Source of the DNA: Strongylocentrotus purpuratus | Taxonomy: Eukaryota; Echinodermata; Echinoidea; Camarodonta; Strongylocentrotidae | Assembly: GCF_000002235.5 (NCBI RefSeq) | Contig: NW_022145601.1 | Coordinates: forward strand, 21,053,889-21,117,888 | Direction of reading: 5' to 3' | Length of the DNA stretch: 64,000 nt | Shown here: piece by piece, positions 46,401 to 55,394 of the stretch | Layout of the letters: each line of letters opens with the position of its first letter | Numbering within the stretch: position 1 is the first letter of the stretch | Made by a program: the position numbers and the translations under genes | The notes under the pieces: generated by a model | The model's input: the letters and a program-made list of their open reading frames with translations, nothing else | Database searches by the model: none | Told to the model about the DNA's origin: nothing

Positions 46401-47000
46401 ACATCTGACGGCAATATTTAAACAATATTGAATGGATATTTTGCACCCAAAACCCTTGAACCGCAATTTTACCACTACCGGTCTATATTTTCAACAGGAG
46501 ACCCCATGACAGGCTAACAATAATATCATAATCATCATCACCTTCATCGTAATGATACTAATAATATCATTAATAATGATATAAATGATAATAATACATT
46601 TACAATGCCAAGATATCCACAATTAATTTTTAGTTGTATAATCTTCATTCCTTCGAGACAAAATGCTGTCTGATTCATGCTGATACAATAATAGTTTCAC
46701 ATAATATTGTTCTTTAATACAGCTGACCCATGGTATCCGTACGAGATCAACGATGGACATCTCAACTACTATTTCCTCGTCCTGACCGCCATAAGCCTGA
46801 CCAATCTCATCATCTTCTTCATGATGGAGAAAGGTTACGAGGTCGTCGATGGATATCTATGCCTGGACGAAGACACAATTGACGGGTCGACAACGGCGGC
46901 GACGACGACGGCGACGACACCCTCTGTAACAATTTCAGCGAACACCAATATAGTTATGCCTCTCCCTCAACCTGTGTCATCTATCACGTCATCAGCATAA
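26631..47000 (+). CDS. SLC15/POT-like 12-TM transporter, paralog C (8 exons, 695 aa)
   Basis: Exons: 26631-27090, 36521-36728, 37691-37860, 39487-39938, 42866-43052, 44045-44245, 45728-45859, 46723-47000. Phases equal those of A, B and D and the frame is open to TAA. Family markers: IPQYFFMGVADVFIFI, G-LEFAFTQSPCNIQ, LNYYFLVLTAISLTNLI. Unlike A, B and D, the exon 6/7 junction codon is Gly, as in canonical SLC15 proteins. Helix 1 is GDFAATFIAYTV, without ExxER. Helix 4 reads PPFAARQIEKYG. The loop carries CCHCNCCPNLCSS and VTYGTLDL. Exon 1 shares TTADGTVIP and DTID-IED with D. It is the largest gene (20 kb) because intron 1 has grown to 9.4 kb and contains another gene on the opposite strand. 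Confidence 0.87.
27162..27626. mobile_element. CAGTGGCGTAG-ended element
   Basis: CAGTGGCGTAGTGTGGAGGG on the left and CCCCCGTAGTTATGCCATTG on the right form inverted ends with G and C runs inside. No gene. It contains the smaller element at 27305-27490. Confidence 0.65.
27305..27490. mobile_element. Small MITE nested in the 27162 element
   Basis: ATGGCAGGC...CTGTTTGCTCTCACCA on the left is mirrored by TGGTGAGAGCAAACAG...GCCTGCCAT on the right, spanning 186 bp. The sequence just outside (GTTTCACAAAGACTATAAGA, TTAAGTTGGACTTAA) echoes the GGGGTGTTTCACAAAG MITE family, so this may be inside a third layer. Confidence 0.65.
28391..28600. mobile_element. GGTGGATCCAGG-ended element
   Basis: GGCAACGGTGGATCCAGG on the left and CTGGATCTGCCACTGTTTGC on the right are inverted. 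The interior holds a C run followed by (CA)n. It belongs with the other GGCGGATC-ended elements at 35481-36209. Confidence 0.6.
29049..29395. mobile_element. MITE, AAGGTATAGACCAGTT family, copy 1
   Basis: Left end TTAAAGGTATAGACCAGTTC, right end AAACTGGTCTTTACCTTTTT. The interior (TTAGTAGGCGGTTTCCCG) appears in opposite orientation in the copy at 46138-46492. Confidence 0.8.
29537..30074. mobile_element. Long TTAA MITE, AGGGGAAGTCCACCCC family
   Basis: The left end AGGGGAAGTCCACCCCGAAA and the right end GGGGGTGGACTTTCCCT are inverted and sit between TTAA copies. Subterminal arms also pair, e.g. TTGAAGTTGTGATCAATCAA with TTGATTGATCACAACTTCAA. No coding capacity. Confidence 0.88.
30446..30651. 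mobile_element. TTAA MITE, AAGCCCCACTGCACTA family (best copy)
   Basis: The ends AAGCCCCACTGCACTA and TAGTGTAGTGGGGCTT are inverted and flanked by TTAA. At 206 bp this is the most complete member and serves as the reference for the copies in genes A and B. Confidence 0.9.
31168..31444. mobile_element. TTAA MITE, AGGGAGTGTAGCC family
   Basis: AGGGAGTGTAGCC on the left and CCACACCCACTCCCT on the right are inverted, with TTAA at both sides. About 277 bp, no gene. It lies just past the 3' end of the minus-strand gene. Confidence 0.8.
31610..34517 (-). CDS. Nested 3-exon gene with two YHxxCYxxYT modules (511 aa), function unknown
   Basis: Exons in transcript order: 34517-34225, 33336-33257, 32772-31610. 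Both introns are GT-AG, the second exon has a long pyrimidine tract before it, and the phases join exactly to give 511 codons plus TAA. The start ATG has a strong context (AAACATGGCG). The protein starts with about 97 residues, rich in Trp and Lys near the middle, that lead into a first YHRSCYCQYT. A second module has CVLCKQCKFIKC...C and ends YHPSCYSSYT near residue 220. The Cys/His spacing suggests two zinc-binding units. The rest is Ser/Glu/Gln-rich and looks disordered. I recall similar unnamed proteins repeated in cnidarian and echinoderm genomes, often with a C-terminal HEEADV/DTDV domain that is absent here. It could be a host gene or a mobile-element gene. It lies antisense inside intron 1 of gene C. 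Confidence 0.75.
33607..34004. mobile_element. Probable TTAA MITE, AGGGATCC ends
   Basis: TTAAAGGGATCCGGG on the left and GATCCCTTAA on the right. The inverted ends are short (about 10 bp), so this is less certain than the other TTAA elements. It lies within the first intron of the minus-strand gene. Confidence 0.55.
34022..34056. repeat. Perfect 15-bp hairpin
   Basis: CTCCGGGAAGCTCCA and its exact complement are separated by ACACC. It lies directly at the edge of the TTAA element at 33607-34004. Confidence 0.85.
35098..35160. repeat. Solitary unit of the 114-bp tandem repeat
   Basis: GTCGTCTTCTTTCTCTAATA followed by ATTTAATAAAACTTCAAG matches the units of the array at 41290-41815. It stands beside a 16- to 18-base C run joined to an A run. 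Confidence 0.7.
35481..36209. mobile_element. CAGGGGCGGATCTA-ended element (composite)
   Basis: CAGGGGCGGATCTACGGG at the left and CCCTAGATCCGCCCCTGG at the right are inverted. The inner parts GGTTTAACCCCC and GGCTGCCAAG / GGCCGCCCAAG also pair. It holds C runs of 15-17 followed by a 34-base A run, and a second CAGTGGCGGATGCAGG terminus at about 36057, so more than one insertion is present. Confidence 0.65.
37316..37458. repeat. (TTTA)n then (AT)n microsatellites
   Basis: TTTATTTA/TTTATCTA repeats to about 37395, followed by about 45 bases of AT repeats, in intron 2 of gene C. A 14-base G run follows at 37485. Confidence 0.95.
37866..38943 (-). mobile_element. 5'-truncated LINE (CR1/L2/Jockey-like reverse transcriptase, C-terminal half)
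   Basis: The minus-strand frame from 38943 gives 286 aa typical of the end of a non-LTR reverse transcriptase: LQNDLEVLSKWSETWMLDFN, KYLGLVINDSLNWNDH, RSRLEYCCTAWDPYR, ERIERIQKR and NEWNQLP. The catalytic YADD region and everything before it are missing, so it was truncated on insertion. The 3' end has an (ATAAA)/(ATCAA) tail near 37866-37900. That end lies about 6 bp inside intron 3 of gene C, right next to the splice donor GTTAGT at 37861. Confidence 0.88.
39028..39154. repeat. (ATT)n and T run joined to G run
   Basis: TTATTATTATT repeats interrupted by T runs, then a 24-base T run directly followed by a 12-base G run. It lies in intron 3 of gene C, beyond the LINE. Confidence 0.9.
40757..42616. 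mobile_element. CAGGGGCGTAAAT-ended element, about 1.85 kb
   Basis: GGGGCGTAAATTCCGGGGGA on the left and ATTTACGCCCCTGG on the right are inverted, each with a long G or C run next to it. The interior contains the 114-bp tandem array (41290-41815), a (GT)n tract near 42455-42480 and no convincing transposase. It fills most of intron 4 of gene C. It may be one element or two insertions sharing this terminus type. Confidence 0.6.
41290..41815. repeat. 114-bp tandem array, about 5 units
   Basis: Each unit carries TTTCTCTAATAATTTAA, AAACGTCAA, CTTCCGCGCTTCGCGCGGGA, ACTGAATTCAGA and ATTAAGAGTCGA. Spacing between units is about 110-119 bp. The GCGCTTCGCGC core can form a small hairpin. Confidence 0.9.
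43158..43193. repeat. C13 / G13 hairpin
   Basis: Thirteen C, a ten-base spacer (ATTTTCTTGT), then thirteen G, in intron 5 of gene C. A perfect homopolymer inverted repeat. Confidence 0.9.
44925..45707. mobile_element. MITE, GGGGTGTTTCACAAAG family, copy 3, interrupted
   Basis: TTGGACTTAAATACTAAGGA on the left and TAGGATCTTTGTGAAACACC on the right belong to the same MITE as 2499-2809. The left terminus has merged into a G/C-run region. The element is split at a TTAA by the 44974-45490 insertion. Its right end is about 20 bp before exon 7 of gene C. Confidence 0.85.
44974..45490. mobile_element. TTAA element nested in the MITE, AGGTACTATGTCCC family
   Basis: The ends AGGTACTATGTCCC and GGGACATAGTGCCT are inverted and TTAA is duplicated on both sides (44970-44973, 45491-45494). 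Removing 517 bp plus one TTAA restores the continuous MITE sequence seen at 2499 and 13712, giving an exact empty-site comparison. Confidence 0.92.
46138..46492. mobile_element. MITE, AAGGTATAGACCAGTT family, copy 2
   Basis: Begins (TTAA)AGGTATAGACCAGTTCCGG and ends ACCGGTCTATATTTT. The interior GGGAAACCGCCTACTAATTG is inverted relative to the copy at 29049-29395. It lies in intron 7 of gene C. Confidence 0.75.
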
Positions 47001-49499
47001 CTTTATGAAAATCGAACTGCTCGACAACCAAAATAATGATTAAAGGAAAGCTCGTCATCTCATCACGTTCATGTATTTTTCTTTTTATAAAAGACAAACA
47101 AAAATAATTCGGTATATTATTTTTTTTTTTTTTTTTTTTGGGGGGGGATTAATATTTTGTATTGGTCGATTAAACCCGCAAGCCAGAAAGAGCAATTGTG
47201 AATGCTTACCTTACAAGCAGCTCTTGTTAGCCCAAATGTCCTCTTTGTGGCTATTTATGAAGCAATATATACATTTATTGGAGAGGGAGAACATTTCTTC
47301 AATGATACGTCAATGGCAGAGGTGTGAAAAAAATGTTTGCTTTGGGGGAAAATGTTTGCTATGTGGTGAAAATGGAAATTTTAGAAAATTCTTTTTAATA
47401 GTAGGTGGTTGTTTTCGAAGAGTTTAATTGAGGTAACTAGACGAACTTGTTATCATTTATTACGAGAGGTTGGCCAACCGAGTTCGAGTTGGGCACAATA
47501 TGCCAAATACTGCTTTGTTTGGGCAAGCACAAACCATAATATAGGCTCTACGCCATAAGGTGACGTATTGAAACGAAGTTGGCAAAACTCTATGAACACA
47601 GATATGATTGATAGGTAGTCCTGCACTAACTATGCGGGAATTAGGATTTACATAACTTTACGCGTGGTCATACTCCCGGCCCCCAACTCCGAGAACGGAC
47701 GGACCCCATGCGTGTTACCAAAATGTCCGGTAAAGGGGTACTTTTCGTACGACAAAGTCCGGCCCGAGAATTGTAAAAAAAAAAAGGGGGTGTATTAACT
47801 TTTCACCCGGAGATTTCTTTAAAAAGGGTTTTTTTTTTCTTTCTTTTTTTTTATCTCATCTCTTTGGACTCCTGAGAAATTATTCCGAATTTAGGGGGGT
47901 ACATTGAGCATTTTTCATGATTGAGGGGGGTCTCCACGGCAGGAAAAGCCCGCAAAAGGGGGGTTCGGAAATGTTGGCAGTCCTCAGATAGGGGGTGCTT
48001 TCAAAAAGAGGGAACAAGCATATGCGTACCCTAAATAACACTGAGTGGGGGGGGGCGGGGCCATACTATCCTGAAGAGCTCTCACTTCAAGTAGATGTCG
48101 TTCTTGTTTTCAAATTTGCTTCCATTCTTTCGAGTCCATGAGCCCGACAAAGTCGATTATTAATGCGGTGCTTCTGAAAAGTTATCTAAAAGTTACAAAC
48201 AAGACCGACGGCCCACGAGACTGATGAGCCGGTCTCACGGGCTATATAACAGCTTTTCTTTGGGCTAAAAAAAAAATCAAAACAAAAGATCTCAAAGGTT
48301 GTTACTCTAATGTGATATCCGTTTCTTTTAATCAATTCCATAATCACCCCAACAGTAATTGTTGAGTTATAATGAATGTTCGAGTACCTTTCTGAGTATT
48401 TCTTATAAAACATGAAATTATTTGTAAGCCGGAAAGCAATCGACATTGAAGGTGTAGGGGTCCCATGGTATAGTGGTACACTCACTTGACCCTGTATCCA
48501 AGGATTAAGGGTTCGAATCCCAGCCCGACACTGACGTCATATGGCAAGACAGTACTCCATATTTGCCACGGATGAGGCTACCCTAGGTAAACATGACCAT
48601 AATTATCATTATCATTATTAATTATTATTGAAGTAATATGAAATACATCAATATCTCGATTCATAGACAAACAAAGAATTTTAGATAAAACTGGAGCAAT
48701 TATATGTATGTAATTATATTCTAAGTATGCCTATGACGTAATTATACATCAAAGTGATGTAATTAGTGGTGTTTTTTTTCTTCTAAGCTCTGTTATGTAT
48801 TAAATCTTACCTCAATTACCTATAAATGTATTCGACTATTACTCTCAGAAGAATTTTTTTTGTAAAACCTTATTGTACAGCTGTTAATGATTCCTTTTTT
48901 TTTCCTTCTTCTTCTTAATAAAGAAAGGTGTCGGCGTTACCTCGAAGTATTTGAGTTTTCGAGTTTTAAACTGAATACAATCTTTGTCCTGACTTACCAC
49001 CCGCTATTTGAAATATTTAGAAAGCCACCAAGAATTATTGTGCTTCCAAGATTAAATTGAGTAAATGATTTCATGTTTTCCGGGTGAGAATTTGTTGGTA
49101 TGTAAATGATATGTTGTTATTATAGCATGCACGTATTTACCTTTAATGATGCACTTTCCCTTTAAAGTTACTGGTACTTGGTATATCTACTTATATCTCT
49201 TTGACATTTTTTTTATGATGTCAAGTAGAGTTTATTACGTTAAAGGGCCAAATTTCGAGGGGTACTTTCTTTGTATCATTTTGTAGGATCTACCTGGTAG
49301 TATGCATTTCACAACTTTAAGACTAAGGGGAAATCTCAAAAAAGAATTGAGAAGCTTCAGGTGCTGGAATTAGGACAGGAAGTGGACTGTTGCCAAGAGG
49401 AGGGTTGAAGAAACCAGGAATAGATTATGTGTGCATATATTGTGTTATCGAAAGAATACGAACTTATTCTACGATACATTATTTGAAACAATAATCAAT
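47001..49499. other. Intergenic C-D region
   Basis: No gene seen. It contains a T run joined to a G run (47119-47146), a dispersed repeat at about 47465-47545 (GAGTTCGAGTTGG, GGGCAAGCACAAA) also found at 12430-12500, G-rich AGGGGGT segments (47730-48060) and a SINE at 48456-48580. No canonical AATAAA follows gene C closely. Confidence 0.6.
48456..48580 (+). mobile_element. tRNA-derived SINE
   Basis: CCATGGTATAGTGGTACACT (A box region), AAGGGTTCGAATCCCAGCCC (B box), GACACTGACGTCATATGGCA, AGACAGTACTCCATATTTGC. Confidence 0.85.
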
Positions 49500-49510
49500 T
49501 CAGACGTCTG

Positions 49511-49975
49511 TAAACTTGTGACTACAGCCAGTCTGACTAGTTGAAGTGACTACAGCTCATGGATATGATTGGATATGCAGATTGATATAGGAAGAAATAT
49601 TTTATAAGGCTCCTGCAAGTTGTGCATCTGATTTTATGAAGAGAGATTAAGAAATTATCATCACAATCTAGCTAGGTGCAGTCGACCATTATTTTCTTTA
49701 TTAAAACGCAAGATTCTATGAAACATGCTATCCAACAATGACCACTGCAGATATTAGTAGGGCTTATACCTGTGACTACAGCCTATCGAATTGATCGAAG
49801 ACGACGATTGATAGAAGAAAACATATTTTTTCTTCAGTTTCATGCAAGTTTTTCCTCTGACTAAGGAAGAAATTTAAGATAAACTCACCGTTGCCTTGAA
49901 GTATCATTACTTTCTTCGTGGACAAAACCAGATATTTTCTTCATAAAACCGTACAATTCTGTGAAACCATGGCCA
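49511..49975 (+). repeat. About 245-bp tandem duplication of the 5' region of gene D
   Basis: CTTGTGACTACAGCC (49515) recurs as CCTGTGACTACAGCC (49769). ATTATTTTCTTTATTAAAAC (about 49688) recurs as ATATTTTCTTCATAAAACC (about 49931). The start-codon context GTGAAACCATGG has the earlier counterpart ATGAAACATGC. Identity is roughly 70-80 percent. It probably covers the promoter or 5' UTR. Confidence 0.7.
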
Positions 49976-52900
49976 CTGGCGACGACGGCATACTTGGTTC
50001 GGTCCAATCATCATTGTCGATATCTTCGATGGAAACCAAGTTCGATGATGTCGAGGGTAATGTGGAGAACGACGTCGAGGACGACGTGGAGAACGGAGAA
50101 TCTGTGATCGAACAGGATATACCTGTCCCCGCAGTCGCCCAATCCGGTGCCATTTCGGACACAATCGACGGCATCGAAGACATGCTGAGCGGTGACACGA
50201 CCACGGCCGACGGGACAGTCATCCCGCAGGGGGTCATAGTAAACATCGCCTGTATCCTATTCGGTGACTTTGCAGCGACGTTCATCGCTTGTGCCATCGT
50301 AACCAATATCGCCATTTTCGGGCAGCAGTTCTTGCACTACGACGGCCACGACGTCGAGAAGACGAACCTGGTCGTCATGGGAATCGATGCCGCGTTCTAT
50401 CTGCTGACGGGATGTGTTACGGACTGGTTTGGAGGTTACTCCACAGCCATGCATATCTACGGAAAATTCTGCTTTATAGGTAGGTCCATCCTTCATAGGA
50501 TGCACGCTCCCCCCCCTTTTTTTTCTTCTTCTTTTGCAACCCCCTCCATAATGATCACCAAGGAGCAATATTAGTCTATCGTATGGCCAGTTTTAAACTT
50601 CAGAGAGCAACAATAAATACATGCATTCGAATACTCTAAGCCTCTAAGGTGAGTAATTGATGTGGTCAAGTATTATCAGCATGATTGCCCTTTTTTTTTT
50701 CGTCGGGGAACCAACGGAAGGTTCATTTCAAAACCCTTTTGGATACTTAATAGAAATAATATTCAGCTGACGTGATACGTCATCGCAATGTTCGCATTTT
50801 TCAAAAGAATTTGGTCAAAAATCTTGAAGTTATTGGTTTCTCGAAAGTCCGCGGGATCGTCGTTATCAATTTATAATTGTGTAATAACCTAAATGTTGTG
50901 TTTTTCCGGCACAAATTTAGACACGTAATTTTTGCCGAACTTAATTGGACCTACCGGGTGGTCAGAATTAATGCGTTACAAGTTTTGAGCTCTTTAAGGT
51001 GGGAGTTAATAGATATGGATAGTGAGTGATACCCAAAGGTAAGTTTTGTGACTAAACTATTACCATACACACCCCAAGAAAGACAACCGAGTCAGGGTCC
51101 TTTTCAGGACTCCTCAATCCTCTCTCTCACTCTCTCACATGGCGCACCCGCAATCAGAATTCTGACGTAGTCCCTCCTTTCATTGTTCTCTTGAGGATTC
51201 ATTTTCTCCATGGTTTCAAGGTCTTTAGGTTCATTTTCATTGTACATGTATATCTTATTTCGTTTTGTATATCAACTTTTTATCCACTTTTTATAATGAC
51301 TTTCATATTTGTTCCGATTTTCTTCCATGGCTTGTATTTCTCCACCAAAGTTTCATTTGATCGTAACTCATAAAAACTAGTAGTTTGATATCTTGCTGGT
51401 AGATATGGCACGCCACAGCCGTCATAATTGGTCGAGTTTTTTGTAGAGTCGACTGCTTTTGTGTAAACTCGACCAATTATGACGGCTGTGGCGTGCCATA
51501 GGTAGATCGTAACTCATAAAATCCGGTAGTTTGATATCTTGCATTGGTCAATGGACAGATCGCTCCTGAATCAGTGAATGTTGACAGAGTAGTTGAAACT
51601 GGTGCTCAGCAAATGGGTGAATTTGAACGGAAATTGCCTGGAGGTTTCTACGACACAATTTCGAAGAAAGTTCAAACCATGGCTGTCATGAAGAAATCAA
51701 TTGTCAGAATTGACGTAGGCGATTCCAAGGTATACGATACCAAGTTGATATACTCTCGCGTGATAGGTCTACAAGCAAGTTCCAGAGATGTTGAATTTCA
51801 TGATGTCATGTCATGCGAGCTGTCGCCAGTTCCTACAGCTCTGTTTGATGAGTCTGGAGGTATGGATATCTCAAAGTCCAAGGCCGCTTTGAAGAACCAG
51901 AGACAAAGGTTGAAGTATCAGCTAGACACGCGACACTTGAAGAAACGTGTAGAGTGATCGATGGATGTGCTCTCCTTTGGATTCCTAATTGGCCTTCATC
52001 ATCACCAACACGACAACCAACAGTGATGGACTTTGTATCGAAATTCAAAGGCAAGATTGAAGAGAGACTAAAATCCGGTGATGTGTACTTGGTCTTTGAC
52101 AGGTCAATGATTACAGTACCAAGTGTACAACCAGGATATCGAGAGGCAATGATGGTTGCAGACTGAGTCCAACTTCACCCCTCCCGTCTCAGAAACTGAC
52201 TCTGACAGTCACAGAGAACAAGAAACAGTTGATTAACATCATTTGTCAAAATCTGCAAGGCGATGCTGGTTTTATCATAAAACACAAGCTTGTGATCACC
52301 AGCCAAGATGGCACTCCTGTTCAACTAGGTCCAGGTGGTGTTCCAATCCAACGGCACGATATGGCCACATCTCATGAGGAGGCTGATGTGATTATTGTGC
52401 AGCAGGCTATCATGCTTGCAGATGAAGGACGATCCATCAGGGTGTTTGCAGACGACACAGATGTTTATGTTCTTCTGCTTCATATTTCTACCAAAAGCAA
52501 GGCCTTCAGTCACCCTTGATAATGGAGTCGCCCATCAGAGACAGATCTGTAATTGATATACATATAGACTATTGATAGATATTGTGTGATAAACTAACAT
52601 TGCCGCCATTTGAAATATGTAAATGAGCAAACATACAACAGCCTAAAGTCAAATATCCAAATCAATTCATCTCTGATTCATGAAGTACCAGTATACTAAT
52701 CTGCCAATTTCCGTAATGTATAATACTTATGGCAAATGTTGCTTAAAATTTATCATTTTGGTGGCCATTTTGTTTTTCCCATTATCTAAATTAGTAATTA
52801 TTGACAAATGAGTATGACAGTATTTGGTACACTTGGGTATTCTAAGAATTAAAAACATAAGATAGAAAGAAATGAGTATAATTCTATTTTATTGTGATTC

Positions 52901-55358
52901 TAAACTTAACAGCTGGTATTTATCCGCCATTTTATGCAAATTAGCAACAATTACAATGGAAAATATGCTAATTAGGTCATCTATGGTCATCTATGTTCAT
53001 GTATGGTCATCAGGAATGTGTTGACAATGGTCTCCATGAATTATAAGCACACCATTCTGCCAATATTTTGGAATGTATTATGAAATAATTCAAATTTTAC
53101 TGAAAATAGACTATTTTGGCGGCCATTTTGTTTTTGGCCATATCTTAAATTGCTCAACACTGACAAAGCTCCAGTTTTCTGTTTCGTCATCTGCAATGCC
53201 TAAGGAAACAGAATCCATCAAGAAAAAAACTTATTTCAACAAAACGAGGTGTAGCTCAGTGGCTGCCGGACTACTGGTAGGAAAATGAAATTTGTATTCC
53301 GGTCTTAAACCTTTCTACCACGCTATTGAAAAAAACACGTCTTCCAAATTGCGAAAAGTAGTTTATATCTTTTCTTTTTTCTTATTATTCTTTGTTTGCT
53401 TCTGCCTCCCTCTTTTTCTACTTCATTATCACTGTTCTCTCCTCATCTTCCTCATTCTTATTCGTCTTTTTCTCCTTCAGTTTCTTCTCCTTCCGTTTCG
53501 TCTTTTTCTTCTCCTTCTTCTTCGTCTTCTTCTCTTTCTTTTTCTACTGCCTTATCTACTTCGTCTCTTTCTACAAGTCCCTTTTCCTATTCGTATATTT
53601 TTGCTGCCTTTTAAATTCGTTTTTTTAATCATGTTAATGTTCCTGTTTTATTCATCTTCCTCTCGTTTCATCCGCTTTTTTCAGATACCTTCCTTCTTAC
53701 CTATTCTCAATTTTGTCCTTCCGTCTCCGATCATTGTTTCTTTCTTTTTCGATTTTTATCTCTGTGTGTGTGTGTGTGTGTGTGTGTAATTAAGTGTTTA
53801 CAGACGTGTACATGCAGACATGATTGTTTACGTTTAGGACCGACCTTTAACGTCACCATCCGAAAGACGCGACCCAGTTTCGAACCGGGGTCCGGCTGTG
53901 TAGGCGAAGACTGAGAGCTGACCAAGCGAACGTACCGCTAGACCAACTCACATCTCCCATTATTCATTTTGGAATATCTGTTTTCTGTTTTCCATGTTCC
54001 ATGTAACTTTTGTTGTAATTTTGTGGGCATGGTGCGACAAGAACGTGCAAGTGCATCCAAAAGAAGAATCCAATAAATTATCCAAAATGTTTGAGATTTT
54101 TAATTCGCTCTTATGTTTACTTCCAGGAACCTGTATCTTACCTTTGCTTACGTTCAACTGGTCAATCATTGGTCCTACATATGGGATATCTGTTCCAATT
54201 CGTCGTATATTCTTCTATGCGGCCCGAATCGTCACAGGCTTAGGCGTGTGTGGCATCCAAGCGACTTCGCCTCCCTTCGCGGCGAGGCAGATCGAGAAGT
54301 ATGGAAGTGCGAGCGTCCAAAGTTGCTTTCACTAGTGAGTTATTGAGGTTTTCCCGACATGGCGATGATGAATGTTATGGATTCAGAACCTAATGTCTGA
54401 TTTCTTTAAATAATTGAATTATATAAGTGACGTATCGTGGCTCAAGCCATTAAAGGGGCACTTGTTCATTTATTATGGGGGCAGATGACATATATTATAG
54501 GTAAATGGCATGCGATTAAATAAAGTCGGTCGAGAGAGGGAAAGGATAAGGTGTGGGATATGGAGGGATCATCGTCTTCTGTTAACGTTACTTCCTCCTC
54601 TCCCATTTCATTTCTCTAATTCCCCGTTCCTCTCCCCCCCCCCCCCTTCGACTGGGCTACGCCTTCTCCACCCCCCCCCCCCCCACTACGTAGTTTTACG
54701 CTCCCGAAGTTATTCACAAAACAGTGACAAAACAATTTTCATGCACAATGTTCACATTGAACACGAGATAAAATATACCTTCAACCACGTACCCTATGGA
54801 TCCATTCTTTCAGCAGCTACAGCAATCCATAGTCTGTACAGATTATATTTATCGTGTTTATCAGTGTCACCTAAATTCACAGTAACTTTCCAAAATGCCG
54901 AATTACATTGGATCAAATCTCTATTTTCCTCTTTCCTCTATTAAACCATCTGTCTCTTTGTAGCATTTACATAGCAATCCAGTGCGCCCCTCTTCTAGCC
55001 TTGACAGGTTTGTCCTTTGTCCAGCTCAACGTGTCATTCTTATGTGGATACCTGTCAACTGTAGCTTTCAACATCTTCACCATGCTGCTGTTCAAGTATG
55101 TCCGGACTGAGGTTCGTCAGAGCATCCCTGACAGTGAGTTGAGTCCTGTGGTTGCTTACACGTTTATGCTTCTTCCCTTTCCTCTTCTTAATAAATAAAA
55201 TGTGTCGGTATGTAATTGCTTTCTTAGCAGTCAGGTAAAAACAAACTCACAATCCATCAAAGCAGCTTGAATTTCCTCTCTTTTGACATAGTGCACCATT
55301 TGGGGTTGTACCACTGAACAGGCCAGACCCAAACGATTTAGACTAGAGCCTACAGAAC

Positions 55359-55394
<36 letters not shown>

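Noticed and set aside
49918-49968. Longer N-terminus for gene D
   Set aside because: The upstream extension begins at GTG, not ATG. The ATG at 49969 has a better context and matches the N-terminal form of the paralogs.
53248-53320. tRNA-like sequence starting GGTGTAGCTCAGTGGCTGCC
   Set aside because: The A box is good but the B box is poor, and acceptor and T stems do not pair. At most a SINE fragment.
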